Assembly: GCF_000017505.1 (NCBI RefSeq)
Contig: NC_009675.1
Location: 3,419,001-3,483,000, forward strand
Direction of reading: 5' to 3'
Origin: Anaeromyxobacter sp. Fw109-5
GTDB lineage: Bacteria > Myxococcota > Myxococcia > Myxococcales > Anaeromyxobacteraceae
DNA: 64,000 nt
Part shown: positions 29,316 through 38,281 of the stretch, one piece after another
Layout of the letters: each line of letters starts with the position of its first letter
Position numbering within the stretch: the stretch's first letter is position 1
Translations under genes and position numbers: made by a program
The notes under the pieces: model-generated
The model's input: the letters and a program-made list of their open reading frames with translations, nothing else
The model's database searches: none
What the model was told of the DNA's origin: nothing

Positions 29316-30413
29316 ATGCGCATCGCAGTCCCGAAGGAGACGACGCCGGGGGAGCGCCGCGTGGCGCTCGTCCCGGAGAACGTGACGCGGCTCGTGAAGC
29401 AGCAGCACGAGGTCCGGATCGAGCGAGGCGCCGGGGCCGCGGCGGGCTTCGTCGACGCCGCGTACGAGGCCGCGGGCGCGTCCCTCGCGGAGGGCCCCGC
29501 CCTGCTCGCCGGCGCGGAGGCGATCGTGCGCGTCCAGCGCCCGTCCGAGGCGGAGGCGGACCTCCTCCCGGAGGGCGCCCTCCTCGTCGGCCTCCTCGCG
29601 CCGCACCTGAGCGGCCCGCTGCTCCAGCGGCTCGCCGCGCGGCGCGTCTCGGCCCTCGCGATGGAGAAGGTGCCGCGCACCACGCGCGCGCAGTCGATGG
29701 ACGCCCTCAGCTCGCAGGCGACGCTCGCGGGCTACAAGGCGGTGCTCCTCGGCGCGAGCGCGCTGCCGCGCATCCTGCCGATGATGACGACCGCCGCCGG
29801 CACGCTCGCGCCGGCGAAGACGTTCGTCGTCGGCGCGGGGGTGGCCGGGCTGCAGGCCCTCGCGACCGCGCGGCGGCTCGGCGCGATCGTCTCCGCCTTC
29901 GACGTGCGCCCGGTGGTGAAGGAGCAGGTCCAGTCGCTCGGGGCCTCCTTCGTCGAGGTGCCGCAGGTCGCGGCCGAGGCGGCCGGCGGATACGCGAAGG
30001 AGCTCGCCGCGTCCGAGCAGGAGCGCGTCCTCGGCGCGATCGGCGCGCACGTGAAGGACATGGACCTCGTCGTCACCACCGCCCAGATCCCCGGGCGGCC
30101 GGCGCCGCGGCTCCTCACCGCCGCGATGATCCGCTCGATGCGACCGGGCTCGGTGGTGGTGGACCTCGCGGCGGAGGCGGGCGGGAACTGCGAGCTCACC
30201 CGCCCCGGCGAGACGGTCGTCGAGGCCGGCGTGACGATCCTCGGCCCCCTGAACCTCCCGTCCACGGTCCCCTTTCACGCGAGCCAGATGTACGGCCGCA
30301 ACGTCACCACCCTCCTCCAGCACCTCTCCAGGGACGGCCGGCTCGCGCTCGATCCGGGGGACGAGATCGCCGGCGCGATGCTCGTCGTCCACGACGGACA
30401 GGTCCGCGTCTAG
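29316..30413 (+). CDS. pntAA: NAD(P) transhydrogenase subunit alpha part 1
   Basis: NAD(H)-binding (dI) subunit of the proton-translocating transhydrogenase, 365 aa, peripheral on the cytoplasmic face. It begins MRIAVPKETTPGERRVAL like alanine dehydrogenase/PntA. VVGAGVAGLQALATARRLGA is the dinucleotide fold, and QIPGRPAPRLL with VVDLAAEAGGNCE are conserved transhydrogenase segments. The ATG at 29316 follows CGAGGAG. As in alphaproteobacteria and actinobacteria, the alpha subunit is split: the membrane part is the next gene, 11 bases away. The complex drives NADPH formation with the proton gradient. Confidence 0.93.
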   Translation: MRIAVPKETTPGERRVALVPENVTRLVKQQHEVRIERGAGAAAGFVDAAYEAAGASLAEGPALLAGAEAIVRVQRPSEAEADLLPEGALLVGLLAPHLSGPLLQRLAARRVSALAMEKVPRTTRAQSMDALSSQATLAGYKAVLLGASALPRILPMMTTAAGTLAPAKTFVVGAGVAGLQALATARRLGAIVSAFDVRPVVKEQVQSLGASFVEVPQVAAEAAGGYAKELAASEQERVLGAIGAHVKDMDLVVTTAQIPGRPAPRLLTAAMIRSMRPGSVVVDLAAEAGGNCELTRPGETVVEAGVTILGPLNLPSTVPFHASQMYGRNVTTLLQHLSRDGRLALDPGDEIAGAMLVVHDGQVRV

Positions 30414-30424
30414 GAGGACGTTCC

Positions 30425-30727
30425 ATGCCAGGCCTGGAGCTCATCGAGATCTACGTCTTCGTGCTCGCGGGGTTCGTCGGGTTCTTCACCATCACCCGCG
30501 TGCCCGCCCTCCTCCACACGCCGCTCATGTCGGCGACGAACGCCATCAGCGCGATCTCCCTCGTCGGCTCGCTGGTCATGGCGGGCGCGGATCGCGGCGC
30601 CCTGCCGACCATCCTCGGGTTCGTCGCGGTGACGAGCGCGACCATCAACGTGGTCGGCGGCTTCATCATCACGGATCGCATGCTGAAGATGTTCAAGCGC
30701 ACCGACCGCGGGGGGAAACGCAAGTGA
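30425..30727 (+). CDS. pntAB: NAD(P) transhydrogenase subunit alpha part 2
   Basis: Membrane part of the split alpha subunit, 100 aa. Three hydrophobic helices, the first starting at IYVFVLAGFVGFFTIT, are followed by TRVPALLHTPLMSATNAISAI, a conserved loop and helix of the proton channel. The C-terminus is basic (FKRTDRGGKRK). GGAGG precedes the ATG. Its stop overlaps the GTG of pntB as GTGA, which points to coupled translation and a one-to-one ratio with the beta subunit. Confidence 0.93.
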   Translation: MPGLELIEIYVFVLAGFVGFFTITRVPALLHTPLMSATNAISAISLVGSLVMAGADRGALPTILGFVAVTSATINVVGGFIITDRMLKMFKRTDRGGKRK

Positions 30728-32112
30728 GCCCCCGTACCGTCTTCATCGAGGCCGCCTACCTCCTCGCCTCGATCCTCTTCATCCTCGGCCTGCGCAGCCT
30801 CACCCTCCCCGACCGCGCCCGGCGCGGGATGCAGCTCGCCGCGCTCGGCATGCTCGTCGCGATCGTGGGCACGCTCGTGAACCACGAGATCGTGCGCTAC
30901 GAGTGGATCATCGCCGGCCTCGTCCTCGGCTCGCTCATCGGCTACCCGCTCGGCGTGTACGTGCCGATGACCGCGATGCCCCAGCGGATCGCGATCTCGC
31001 ACATGTTCGGCGCGGTCGCCGCGACGCTCGTCGGCGTCGCCGAGTACTGGCACCTCGGCAACGGCGCGGAGGTCTCGCGCCCGGTGATGGCCGCGCTCGG
31101 GTTCGAGGTGCTGTTCGGCGCGCTCACCATCACCGGCAGCTTCATGGCGTTCGGCAAGCTCCAGGAGCTGCTCCCCTCCCGGCCCGTGACGTTCAAGGGC
31201 CAGAACATCGTCTCGCTCGGCATCTTCGGGGTGGCGATCGCGCTGTTCGCGTGGCTCGTCGCGGATCCGGCGCACCCGGTCGCGTTCTACGCCATGGTCG
31301 CGCTCGCGCTGGTGTTCGGGGTGTCGCTCGTCCTGCCCATCGGAGGGGCCGACATGCCGGTCGTGATCTCGCTCCTCAACTCCTACGCCGGCCTCGCCTC
31401 CGCGGCGACCGGCTTCGCGATCGGCAACAACGTCCTCATCATCGCGGGCGCGCTCGACGGCGCCTCCGGCTTCATCCTCTCCATCATCATGAGCCGGGCG
31501 ATGAACCGCTCGTTCGCGAACGTGCTCTTCGGCGCGTTCGGCGCGGCGCCCGAGGCGTCGCAGAAGTCGGCGCAGGAGCTCACGGTCCACGCGATCACTC
31601 CGGAGGACGCGGCCATCCAGCTCGCGTACGCGCGGCTCGTCATCGTGGTGCCGGGCTACGGCATGGCCGTCGCGCAGGCGCAGCACCAGGTCCGCGAGCT
31701 CGCGGCGCTCATCGAGAAGAACGGCGGGACGGTGCTCTACGCCATCCACCCCGTCGCCGGCCGCATGCCCGGGCACATGAACGTGCTGCTCGCCGAGGCG
31801 GACATCCCCTACGAGAAGCTGAAGGAGATGGACGACATCAACGACGAGTTCAAGGGCGCCGACGTGGCGCTCGTCATCGGCGCGAACGACGTGGTGAACC
31901 CGGCCGCCCGCACGGACAGGGGCTCTCCCATCTACGGCATGCCCATCCTCAACGTGGACGAGGCGAAGCACGTCATCGTGATGAAGCGCTCCATGAACCC
32001 GGGCTTCGCCGGCATCGAGAACGAGCTCTTCTACCGGGACAACACCTCGATGCTCTTCGGCGACGCCAAGGCGTCGCTCGCGAAGCTGGTGCACGAGATC
32101 AAGCAGGCCTAG
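30724..32112 (+). CDS. pntB: NAD(P) transhydrogenase subunit beta
   Basis: Beta subunit of 462 aa. Residues 1 to about 260 are the dII membrane domain with eight or nine helices. The C-terminal ~180 residues are the NADP(H)-binding dIII domain, with VVPGYGMAVAQAQ (nucleotide fold), HPVAGRMPGHMNVLLAEA, IGANDVVNPAAR and MKRSMNPGFAGIENELF, all diagnostic of PntB. The GTG start overlaps the pntAB stop. With pntAA and pntAB it completes a functional proton-pumping transhydrogenase. It is followed by about 170 bases of spacer before the alcohol dehydrogenase gene. Confidence 0.95.
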   Translation: MSPRTVFIEAAYLLASILFILGLRSLTLPDRARRGMQLAALGMLVAIVGTLVNHEIVRYEWIIAGLVLGSLIGYPLGVYVPMTAMPQRIAISHMFGAVAATLVGVAEYWHLGNGAEVSRPVMAALGFEVLFGALTITGSFMAFGKLQELLPSRPVTFKGQNIVSLGIFGVAIALFAWLVADPAHPVAFYAMVALALVFGVSLVLPIGGADMPVVISLLNSYAGLASAATGFAIGNNVLIIAGALDGASGFILSIIMSRAMNRSFANVLFGAFGAAPEASQKSAQELTVHAITPEDAAIQLAYARLVIVVPGYGMAVAQAQHQVRELAALIEKNGGTVLYAIHPVAGRMPGHMNVLLAEADIPYEKLKEMDDINDEFKGADVALVIGANDVVNPAARTDRGSPIYGMPILNVDEAKHVIVMKRSMNPGFAGIENELFYRDNTSMLFGDAKASLAKLVHEIKQA

Positions 32113-32285
32113 CAGGCGGCGGGGCCCGCGATGGCCCTCTCCCTCCCCCGTCGCGCCGGGGGCGACGGCGGACGTGAAGAGAACCCGAACGGCGCGTGCA
32201 CGATTTGGCGGTTTCCCCGCACCGCGAACGGGCGCACATTGCCGTCCCGCGAACGCGCTCGAACGAACCTCCGAAAGGTACGAAG

Positions 32286-33338
32286 ATGCCGAAGATCCCC
32301 GCCTACGCCGCCGCCTCCGCCGGCGCCCCCCTCGCTCCCTTCACCGTCGAGCGGCGCGAGCCCGGACCTCGCGACGTGCTCATCGACGTCCTCTACTGCG
32401 GCGTGTGCCACTCCGACGTCCACCAGGCCCGCGACGAGTGGGGGGGAGGGCTCTTCCCCATGGTGCCCGGCCACGAGATCGTCGGTCGCGTGCGGCAGGT
32501 CGGGAAGGGCGTCACGAAGCTCGCCCAGGGCGACCTCGCCGGCGTGGGGTGCTTGGTCGACTCGTGCCGCGAGTGCGGCCCGTGCCGGCACGACACCGAG
32601 CAGTTCTGCGAGAAGGGCGCCGCGTTCACCTACAACGGCACCGAGATGGACCGGCGCACGCCGACGTTCGGCGGCTACTCGAGCCGGATCGTCGTCGACG
32701 AGCGGTTCGTGCTGAAGGTCCCGGCCGGCCTCGACCCCGCCGGCGCGGCGCCGCTCCTGTGCGCGGGCATCACCACCTGGTCCCCGCTGCGCGAGTGGAG
32801 CTGCAAGCCCGGCGACCGCGTCGCGGTCGTGGGCCTCGGCGGGCTGGGACACATGGCGGTCAAGCTCGCCGCGTCGATGGGCGCCGAGGTCACCATGCTC
32901 AGCACGTCGGCCTCGAAGGAGGCGGACGCGCGCCGGCTGGGAGCGCACGCGTTCGCGTCCACGAAGGAGGCCTCGACCTTCTCCCGGCTCGCCGGGCGCT
33001 TCGACCTGATCGTGGACACCATCTCGGCGCCGCACGACTACGACGCCCATCTCGGGCTGCTGCGTCCGAAGGGCGCCATGGTGCTGCTCGGCGTCCCGCC
33101 GGCCCCGACCCCCGTCGCGGCCTTCTCGCTCATCTCCGGCAACAAGCGGCTCGCCGGATCCCTCATCGGCGGCATCGCCGAGACCCAGGAGATGCTCGAC
33201 TACTGCGCGCAGCACGGGATCGTGTCGGACGTCGAGGTGATCCCCATCCAGAAGATCAACGAGGCGTACGACCGGATGGTGCGGGGCGACGTGCGCTACC
33301 GGTTCGTCATCGACATGGCGAGCCTCGACCGGGCGTGA
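32286..33338 (+). CDS. Zinc-dependent alcohol dehydrogenase (cinnamyl/YahK type)
   Basis: Medium-chain dehydrogenase of 350 aa that reduces aldehydes or oxidises primary alcohols, usually with NADP(H). Catalytic zinc ligands are in CGVCHSDVH (Cys), PGHEIVG (His-Glu) and LLCAGITTWSPL (Cys). Structural zinc Cys residues are in CRECGPCRHDTEQFC. GLGGLGHMAVKLA is the cofactor fold, and the following STSASK suggests NADP preference. The ATG at 32286 was chosen because the protein starts in alignment with the family; the frame is open 90 bases further upstream. Substrate not defined. Confidence 0.9.
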   Translation: MPKIPAYAAASAGAPLAPFTVERREPGPRDVLIDVLYCGVCHSDVHQARDEWGGGLFPMVPGHEIVGRVRQVGKGVTKLAQGDLAGVGCLVDSCRECGPCRHDTEQFCEKGAAFTYNGTEMDRRTPTFGGYSSRIVVDERFVLKVPAGLDPAGAAPLLCAGITTWSPLREWSCKPGDRVAVVGLGGLGHMAVKLAASMGAEVTMLSTSASKEADARRLGAHAFASTKEASTFSRLAGRFDLIVDTISAPHDYDAHLGLLRPKGAMVLLGVPPAPTPVAAFSLISGNKRLAGSLIGGIAETQEMLDYCAQHGIVSDVEVIPIQKINEAYDRMVRGDVRYRFVIDMASLDRA

Positions 33339-33340
33339 CC

Positions 33341-33356
33341 CGCCCGAGCGCGGGCG
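33341..33356. terminator. Small GC hairpin between convergent genes
   Basis: CGCCCG (33341-33346) pairs with CGGGCG (33351-33356) across AGCG, directly after the alcohol dehydrogenase stop. Short stem with no T tract, so support is modest. Confidence 0.35.
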
Positions 33357-33433
33357 AGCGCGCGCGGGCGTGGGCCGAGGCGGCGGCCGCCGCCGGCTTC
33401 ACGCCCGCCGTGGCCGGCGCGGTCTCGAAGCCC

Positions 33434-33892
33434 TCACGCGTGCGGCCGCGTCTCCGGAGGGCGCGCCCCCGCGCCCGGCTGCGCCGTGGGCGCGACGCCG
33501 AGCTGGCGGAGCAAGCCGAGCCCGTCCCACTGCGTCCACTCCTCGACGATCTTGCCGCCCTTGAACTTCGCGAGGGAGATCCCCTCGACGGTGCAGCGCG
33601 TCCCGGTGGGCTCGATGCCCATGAGGGCGCCCCGGTGCGTGCCGGTCATGCGCCAGTGCGTGACGACGGTGTCGCCGTCGGCGTAGGAGCCGAGGAACGT
33701 GGGCTTCACGTCGGGAAACGCGGAGCGGTACATGCGGCACGTCTCGCGGGTCTGCTCGAGATCCGTGTCACCCGTCATCGGGTCGTGGCCTCGGTACCCG
33801 CGATCGCAGATCTCGTCGAAGACGCCGAAGTTCCCCTTCGTCCACGCCTCCTCGAACAGCCGGCGGTGAGACTGCTTGATGTCCACGGCCAT
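33434..33892 (-). CDS. SnoaL-like ester cyclase family protein
   Basis: Soluble protein of 152 aa with the SnoaL-like/NTF2 fold (polyketide-cyclase-like family). Visible features include the N-terminal helix RRLFEEAWTKGNFGVFDEI, GYRGHDPMTG, FPDVKPTFLGSYADGDTVVTHWRMTGTH and a C-terminal IVEEWTQWDGLGLLRQLG. Proteins like this are common and mostly uncharacterised in bacteria. The last ~18 residues are Pro/Ala-rich and probably disordered. It converges with the alcohol dehydrogenase. No pathway can be assigned from context. Confidence 0.75.
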   Translation of the reverse strand: MAVDIKQSHRRLFEEAWTKGNFGVFDEICDRGYRGHDPMTGDTDLEQTRETCRMYRSAFPDVKPTFLGSYADGDTVVTHWRMTGTHRGALMGIEPTGTRCTVEGISLAKFKGGKIVEEWTQWDGLGLLRQLGVAPTAQPGAGARPPETRPHA

Positions 33893-34172
33893 GGCTCGCT
33901 CCCTTCTCCTCCCCGAGAGCCCTGCGATGGGGAGGCGAGGTTGACGTAGGCGGAGGAGGTCCCCGCCGCGCGGTCAGCGATCGCTGACTCCCCGAGATCG
34001 ACGGGGCGGTCGGACCCGGCCGTCGCAAGGACGGTCGTTCGCCACCCGCCTCGCCCGGTCACGAACCCTCGCCCTCACCCTCCTTCACCAGGGATCCCCT
34101 CGAACGGCGGCGGTCGCCCTGTCGATCCTGCGCCCTCCCGTTCGACGTCGCTTCGAGAGGAGAAGGAGGCTC

Positions 34173-34874
34173 ATGACGACGAGGCTCGAGACGGTGCCGG
34201 CCGGGGAGGCGCTCACGCGCGCCCGAGACCTCGAGCAGCTCGGGGCGAAGGTGGCGCACGAGCTCAAGAACCCGCTCACCGCCGTGAAGGCGCTCCTCCA
34301 GCTCGGGCTGCGCAACCCCGCGGAGGCCGCTTCCCACGAGCGGCTGGCGCTCGTCGAGCGCGAGGTCGCGCGGATGCTGGAGATCCTGCAGCGCTACCTC
34401 GCGTGCTACCGGCCGCTGGAGGAGCTCGAGCCGACGCCCGTCGCCCTCGGCCCGCTCGCCGCCGACACGCTGCTCGCGCTGTCGGCGCGGGCGGCGGACG
34501 CCGGGGTCCGCCTCTCGACGCGCGGGGACGCCACGGCCGAGGCCGATCCGCGCCGCCTGCGGGAGGCGCTCCAGAACCTGGTCTCGAACGGCATCGAGGC
34601 CACGCCGCGGGGTGGAGAGGTCGTCGTCGAGGTGCTCGCGCGCGCTGACGGCGCGGAGATCGTGGTCCGCGACACCGGCCGGGGGATGGCGCCCGACACG
34701 CTGCGGCGCCTCGGCACGCCGTTCTTCTCGACGCGCGAGGACGGCACCGGCCTCGGGGTGGTGCTGGCGCGCGCGGCGATCGCGCGTCACGGCGGAACGT
34801 TGCGCTACGAGAGCGCGCCGGGGAAGGGCACGACCGCGAGGGCCACGCTGCCGACGCGGGCGCGCGCGGCGTGA
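34173..34874 (+). CDS. Soluble orphan histidine kinase without sensor domain
   Basis: Histidine kinase core of 233 aa with no transmembrane or sensory part. The dimerisation helix has the phosphoacceptor in KVAHELKNPLTAVKALL (about residues 27-44). The ATPase domain has N box LQNLVSNGIEATP, G1 VRDTGRGMAPD, F box TPFFSTREDG and G2 TGLGVVLARAAIARHGG. GAAGGAGG precedes the ATG. No response regulator is adjacent; the nearest receiver protein (7388-7750) is far away and degenerate. It may act through an upstream partner or as a phosphotransfer module. Complete and probably active. Confidence 0.85.
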   Translation: MTTRLETVPAGEALTRARDLEQLGAKVAHELKNPLTAVKALLQLGLRNPAEAASHERLALVEREVARMLEILQRYLACYRPLEELEPTPVALGPLAADTLLALSARAADAGVRLSTRGDATAEADPRRLREALQNLVSNGIEATPRGGEVVVEVLARADGAEIVVRDTGRGMAPDTLRRLGTPFFSTREDGTGLGVVLARAAIARHGGTLRYESAPGKGTTARATLPTRARAA

Positions 34875-35001
34875 GGCTTCTCTGCAAGTGAGACCCTGGG
34901 CGGCGCCCTCCCGCTCGCGCCCGGCGCCGCGGGCTCCTTGCCGTCCCACACCCTCCGTGCGAGCATGGCCTCCGACCCGGCTCCAGCCGAGGGGGACCTC
35001 C

Positions 35002-36525
35002 ATGCGCACCATCGTGCGGGGCGCGCCGCGCCTCCGTCGCGGGCTCCGCCAGCTCACCTTCGCGCTCGTGGCCGCGGCCGCCGCGTGCGGCTCCTCGGAC
35101 GACGCGTCGTTCGGCCCCTCCGCGCAGTACGAGGCGCGCTGCGCCGCTCCGCGGGCGGGGATCGACCCCTCCACGGGCGAGCCGTACCGCGATCGGCGGG
35201 GCACGCTCGCCGACGAGAAGGCGTGGGTCCGCTCCTGGATCCACGAGCTCTACCTCTGGTACCGAGAGGTGCCGAACGCGAACCCCGCCGGCTACTCGAC
35301 GCCCGCGCGCTACTTCGACGTGCTGAAGACGCCCGCGTCGACCGCCTCGGGGCGGCCCAAGGATCGGTTCCACTTCACCTATCCGACCGACGCGTGGGTG
35401 GCGCTCTCGCAGTCGGGCGTGGAGGTGGGGTACGGCGTGCAGTGGGTGATCCTGTCGCAGGACCCGCCGCGCCAGGCCGTCGCCGCGTACGTGGAGCCGG
35501 ACTCGCCGGGGGAGATCGCCGGCATCGCGCGCGGCACGGCGCTCGTCGCCGTGGACGGCGTGGACCTCGCGAACGGCACCGACGTGGACACGCTGAACGC
35601 CGGCATCGCCCCGTCGACCGCGGACGAGGTGCACACGTTGACGATCCGCGACGGCCTCGGGACCCGCACGGTGCAGGTCACCTCGACCGCCGTCGAGGGC
35701 ACCCCCGTCCCGGTCGTCCAGACGATCTCGACCGCGAGCGGGACCGTCGGGTACGTGCTCTTCAACGACCACGTGGCGACCTCCGAGGCGCAGCTCGTCG
35801 CGGCGATCGAGCAGCTCCGGACCGCGGCGGTGCGAGACCTCGTGCTCGACCTCCGGTACAACGGCGGCGGCTACCTCGCCATCGCGAGCCAGCTCGCCTA
35901 CATGATCGCGGGCCCGGCCTCGACGACGGGGAAGGCCTTCGAGCGGCTCGTCTTCAACGACAAGGTGGACATCCGCGACCCCGACACCGGGGAGCCGCTC
36001 CCCCCGATGCCCTTCTTCGAGACGACCCTGGACTTCTCGCTCCCGCCGGGCGCCGCCCTGCCCACGCTCGGGCTCGGGCGCGTGTTCGTGCTCACCGGCG
36101 CGGGCACCTGCTCGGCGAGCGAGTCGGTCATGAACGGCCTGCGCGGCATCGGCGTCCAGGTGATCCAGATCGGCGCCGCGACGTGCGGCAAGCCCTACGG
36201 CTTCTCGCCCCGCGACAACTGCGGCACGACCTACTTCGCGATCCAGTTCCAGGGCGTGAACGAGCAGGGCTTCGGCGAGTACGGAGACGGCTTCGTGCCC
36301 GGCGGGAGCGGCGTCGCCGGCGTGCCCGGGTGCGCGGTGCCGGACGACTACGGCCACGAGCTGGGGGATCCCGCCGAGGCGCGCCTCTCGGCCGCCCTCG
36401 CGTACCGCGCGACCGGCCGGTGCCCGGCGGGGGGGACGTCGGCGCTCACCGCGGAGACGGCGCTCGCGGGCGAGGGTGAGGTGGTGAAGTCGCCCTGGCG
36501 CCAGAACCGGATCGTGGAAAGATGA
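35002..36525 (+). CDS. S41-family peptidase lipoprotein with PDZ domain
   Basis: Envelope protease of 507 aa. The signal ends in a lipobox (VAAAAACGSS, Cys near residue 29). An N-terminal region (about 60-130) with YLWYREVPNANP is followed by a PDZ-like segment (YVEPDSPGEIAGIARGTALVAVDG). The catalytic S41 domain contains DLRYNGGGYL and GAGTCSASESVMNGL, where the Ser near residue 373 is the likely nucleophile. The basic tail is short. GAGGGGG precedes the ATG at 35002. Its stop overlaps the start of a small lipoprotein gene (ATGA), suggesting coupled expression. The substrate is unknown. Confidence 0.85.
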   Translation: MRTIVRGAPRLRRGLRQLTFALVAAAAACGSSDDASFGPSAQYEARCAAPRAGIDPSTGEPYRDRRGTLADEKAWVRSWIHELYLWYREVPNANPAGYSTPARYFDVLKTPASTASGRPKDRFHFTYPTDAWVALSQSGVEVGYGVQWVILSQDPPRQAVAAYVEPDSPGEIAGIARGTALVAVDGVDLANGTDVDTLNAGIAPSTADEVHTLTIRDGLGTRTVQVTSTAVEGTPVPVVQTISTASGTVGYVLFNDHVATSEAQLVAAIEQLRTAAVRDLVLDLRYNGGGYLAIASQLAYMIAGPASTTGKAFERLVFNDKVDIRDPDTGEPLPPMPFFETTLDFSLPPGAALPTLGLGRVFVLTGAGTCSASESVMNGLRGIGVQVIQIGAATCGKPYGFSPRDNCGTTYFAIQFQGVNEQGFGEYGDGFVPGGSGVAGVPGCAVPDDYGHELGDPAEARLSAALAYRATGRCPAGGTSALTAETALAGEGEVVKSPWRQNRIVER

Positions 36526-36944
36526 GCGCGATGCGCCCGACCGGTTCCGCCCTCGTCCTCGCGTCCGCGCTCCTCGCCGCCGGTTGCCGGACGAGTGCGC
36601 CCGCATCCATGGAGCCGTCGGAGCCTTCCGGGCCGCGCGACGTGCCCGCGGTGATCGTGGAGCCGACCGACGCCAGCCGCGCCGCGCTCGCCGCCGCCGT
36701 GAGCGCGGCGCTCCACGGCATGCAGGTCATGCTCGCGGACGACGCCCTCACCCGGTCGAGCACGCTCGTCGTCGAGCGGGCGCGGCTGCGGGACGCGTCG
36801 GGGCTCCCCGTCGCGGGCCGCGAGCTCACCCCTCCCGAGCGCTTCCACCTCGTGAAGCGCGGCGGCGCCTGCGTGCTCCTGCACGAGCCCACGGGGCGTG
36901 CCGCAGTCCTCGAATCGACGCGCTGCGCGGCGAGCGCCCGTTGA
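36522..36944 (+). CDS. Small lipoprotein, unknown
   Basis: Hypothetical protein of 140 aa with a lipoprotein signal (ALVLASALLAAGC, lipid-attachment Cys near residue 22). The mature part is Ala/Pro-rich at first, then has VEPTDASRAALAAAVSAALHGMQVML and a C-terminal half with two cysteines (GGACVLLHEP and STRCAAS) that could form a disulfide. The ATG overlaps the S41 peptidase stop. It might be a partner or inhibitor of that peptidase, which is only contextual inference. Confidence 0.65.
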   Translation: MSAMRPTGSALVLASALLAAGCRTSAPASMEPSEPSGPRDVPAVIVEPTDASRAALAAAVSAALHGMQVMLADDALTRSSTLVVERARLRDASGLPVAGRELTPPERFHLVKRGGACVLLHEPTGRAAVLESTRCAASAR

Positions 36945-37025
36945 GCCCGGCGGGCCTCGCCGCCGGGGAGCGCGGCCGTGAGCCGGCGGGACAGGGGAGA
37001 TCACGCCCCGCTGCCGCGCCGTCGT

Positions 37026-37415
37026 TCAGCGCGACGACGCGAGCGCCCTCGCCCGCCGTCCGAGGTGCGGGCGCCGGCCGGCGGTGACCACGAGGCCGAA
37101 GGCCAGCAGCGACAGGATCGCGGCGTGATAGGCGAGGTCCGGCGCGGTGCGGGGTCCGATGCCGACCGCGATGGTGAACAGCCCGACCAGCGTCCCGGCG
37201 AGCGCGAACGCCTGGGCGGCGACGCCCGCCGCGCGCGTCCACGACGGACGGACGAGGGTGAGCGCGAGCGCCGCGAGGAGTACGCCCCCTATCACGGTCT
37301 CCGCGGTGCCGGCCTTCTGGTGCTCGTAGCCGCCGGCGAGCACGCCGAAGTGGACCAGGGCAGCGGCGACGAAGCTCGTGCCTTCGACGAGCAGGAGAAG
37401 TCGAGTCCGGTTCAT
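37026..37415 (-). CDS. Small four-helix membrane protein
   Basis: Hypothetical inner-membrane protein of 129 aa with about four hydrophobic helices: residues ~6-26, 40-58, 64-86 and 96-114. The C-terminal tail is Arg-rich and probably cytoplasmic. GGAGG lies upstream of the ATG at 37415. It is divergent from the TetR regulator at 37579 with 163 bases between, so it may be that regulator's target. No family recognised. Confidence 0.65.
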   Translation of the reverse strand: MNRTRLLLLVEGTSFVAAALVHFGVLAGGYEHQKAGTAETVIGGVLLAALALTLVRPSWTRAAGVAAQAFALAGTLVGLFTIAVGIGPRTAPDLAYHAAILSLLAFGLVVTAGRRPHLGRRARALASSR

Positions 37416-37541
37416 GGCGGTGCCTCCGCGAAGAGGTTGGGGGCGCTTCGCGTCCGGCACTTTGCGCGTCCGTGAACGTTCGTGTCGACGGAGGCCTCGC
37501 CCCACGCAGGCAAGGGAGCGCTCGCGACCTCGCGACGGTGC

Positions 37542-37570
37542 TTGACACCGCGGCCCTTCTGCGCCAAATA
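37542..37570 (+). promoter_or_regulatory. Candidate promoter of the TetR gene
   Basis: TTGACA (37542-37547) is followed after 16-17 bases by CCAAAT/CAAATA (37564-37570). A start point about seven bases on would fall only a few bases before the ATG at 37579, giving a leaderless or nearly leaderless message. No ribosome-binding site is seen. Confidence 0.45.
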
Positions 37571-37578
37571 CGCGTTCG

Positions 37579-38190
37579 ATGGCGGCGAATACGAAATCGG
37601 CGCGGCGCGCTCGGGAGATCGAGCACACCCGGCGCGACATCATCGCGGCGGCAGAGCAGGTGTTCGCCGAGGCGGGCTTCCACGAGGCGACGATGCAGGC
37701 GATCGCCCGGGAGGCCGGGTTCACGGCCGCCTCCCTCTACACGTACTTCGCCAGCAAGGACGAGATCTTCCAGGCGATCGTGGAAGATCTCGCGGGGGCG
37801 CTGAGCGCCACCTTCGACGCACATTTTCCCGCCGGCCTGACGCTCGAGCAGCGGCTCGAGCTGCTCCTCGAGCGTCAGCTCGAGGTGGTCCTCGCGCGCC
37901 GGCAGGCGCTGCGGATCCTGTTCGACCTCGGACCGCAGCGCCGCTGCGAGCCCGACGAAGGGCGGCTCCCCTTCCTGCGCAGGATGGCCGAGTTCCTGGA
38001 GCGCTCGGGCGCGGCGGAACGGCTGCGCTGTCCGCCCGAGGAGGCCGCCCGGGTCCTGCTCGGGATCCTCCAGGCGACCACCCTGCCCTGGCTCCTCGGT
38101 GGCGCGACGGCCATGCCGGACCCCGCCCGCCACTCGGCGCGCGCCGTGGATCTGTTCCTGCGCGGAGTCGCCCGTCCGGCTGGCGGCTAG
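37579..38190 (+). CDS. TetR-family transcriptional regulator
   Basis: DNA-binding repressor of 203 aa. The N-terminal helix-turn-helix covers about residues 15-62 (IIAAAEQVFAEAGFHEATMQAIAREAG, then FTAASLYTYFASKDEIF). The rest is a helical ligand/dimer domain with no recognisable ligand class. It lies 91 bases upstream of the RND efflux pair on the same strand, and such regulators commonly repress adjacent efflux genes, so it probably controls 38282-42506 and perhaps the divergent membrane protein. The start is the first ATG, with TTGACA about 35 bases upstream. Confidence 0.85.
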   Translation: MAANTKSARRAREIEHTRRDIIAAAEQVFAEAGFHEATMQAIAREAGFTAASLYTYFASKDEIFQAIVEDLAGALSATFDAHFPAGLTLEQRLELLLERQLEVVLARRQALRILFDLGPQRRCEPDEGRLPFLRRMAEFLERSGAAERLRCPPEEAARVLLGILQATTLPWLLGGATAMPDPARHSARAVDLFLRGVARPAGG

Positions 38191-38281
38191 CGGTGCCGCC
38201 GTTCCCCTACTGCGGCGCCTTGTCGGCGCCCACGGCGCGTGCTAAGCGCCGCTTCAATTTTGCCGAATGGAGATTCGGAAG

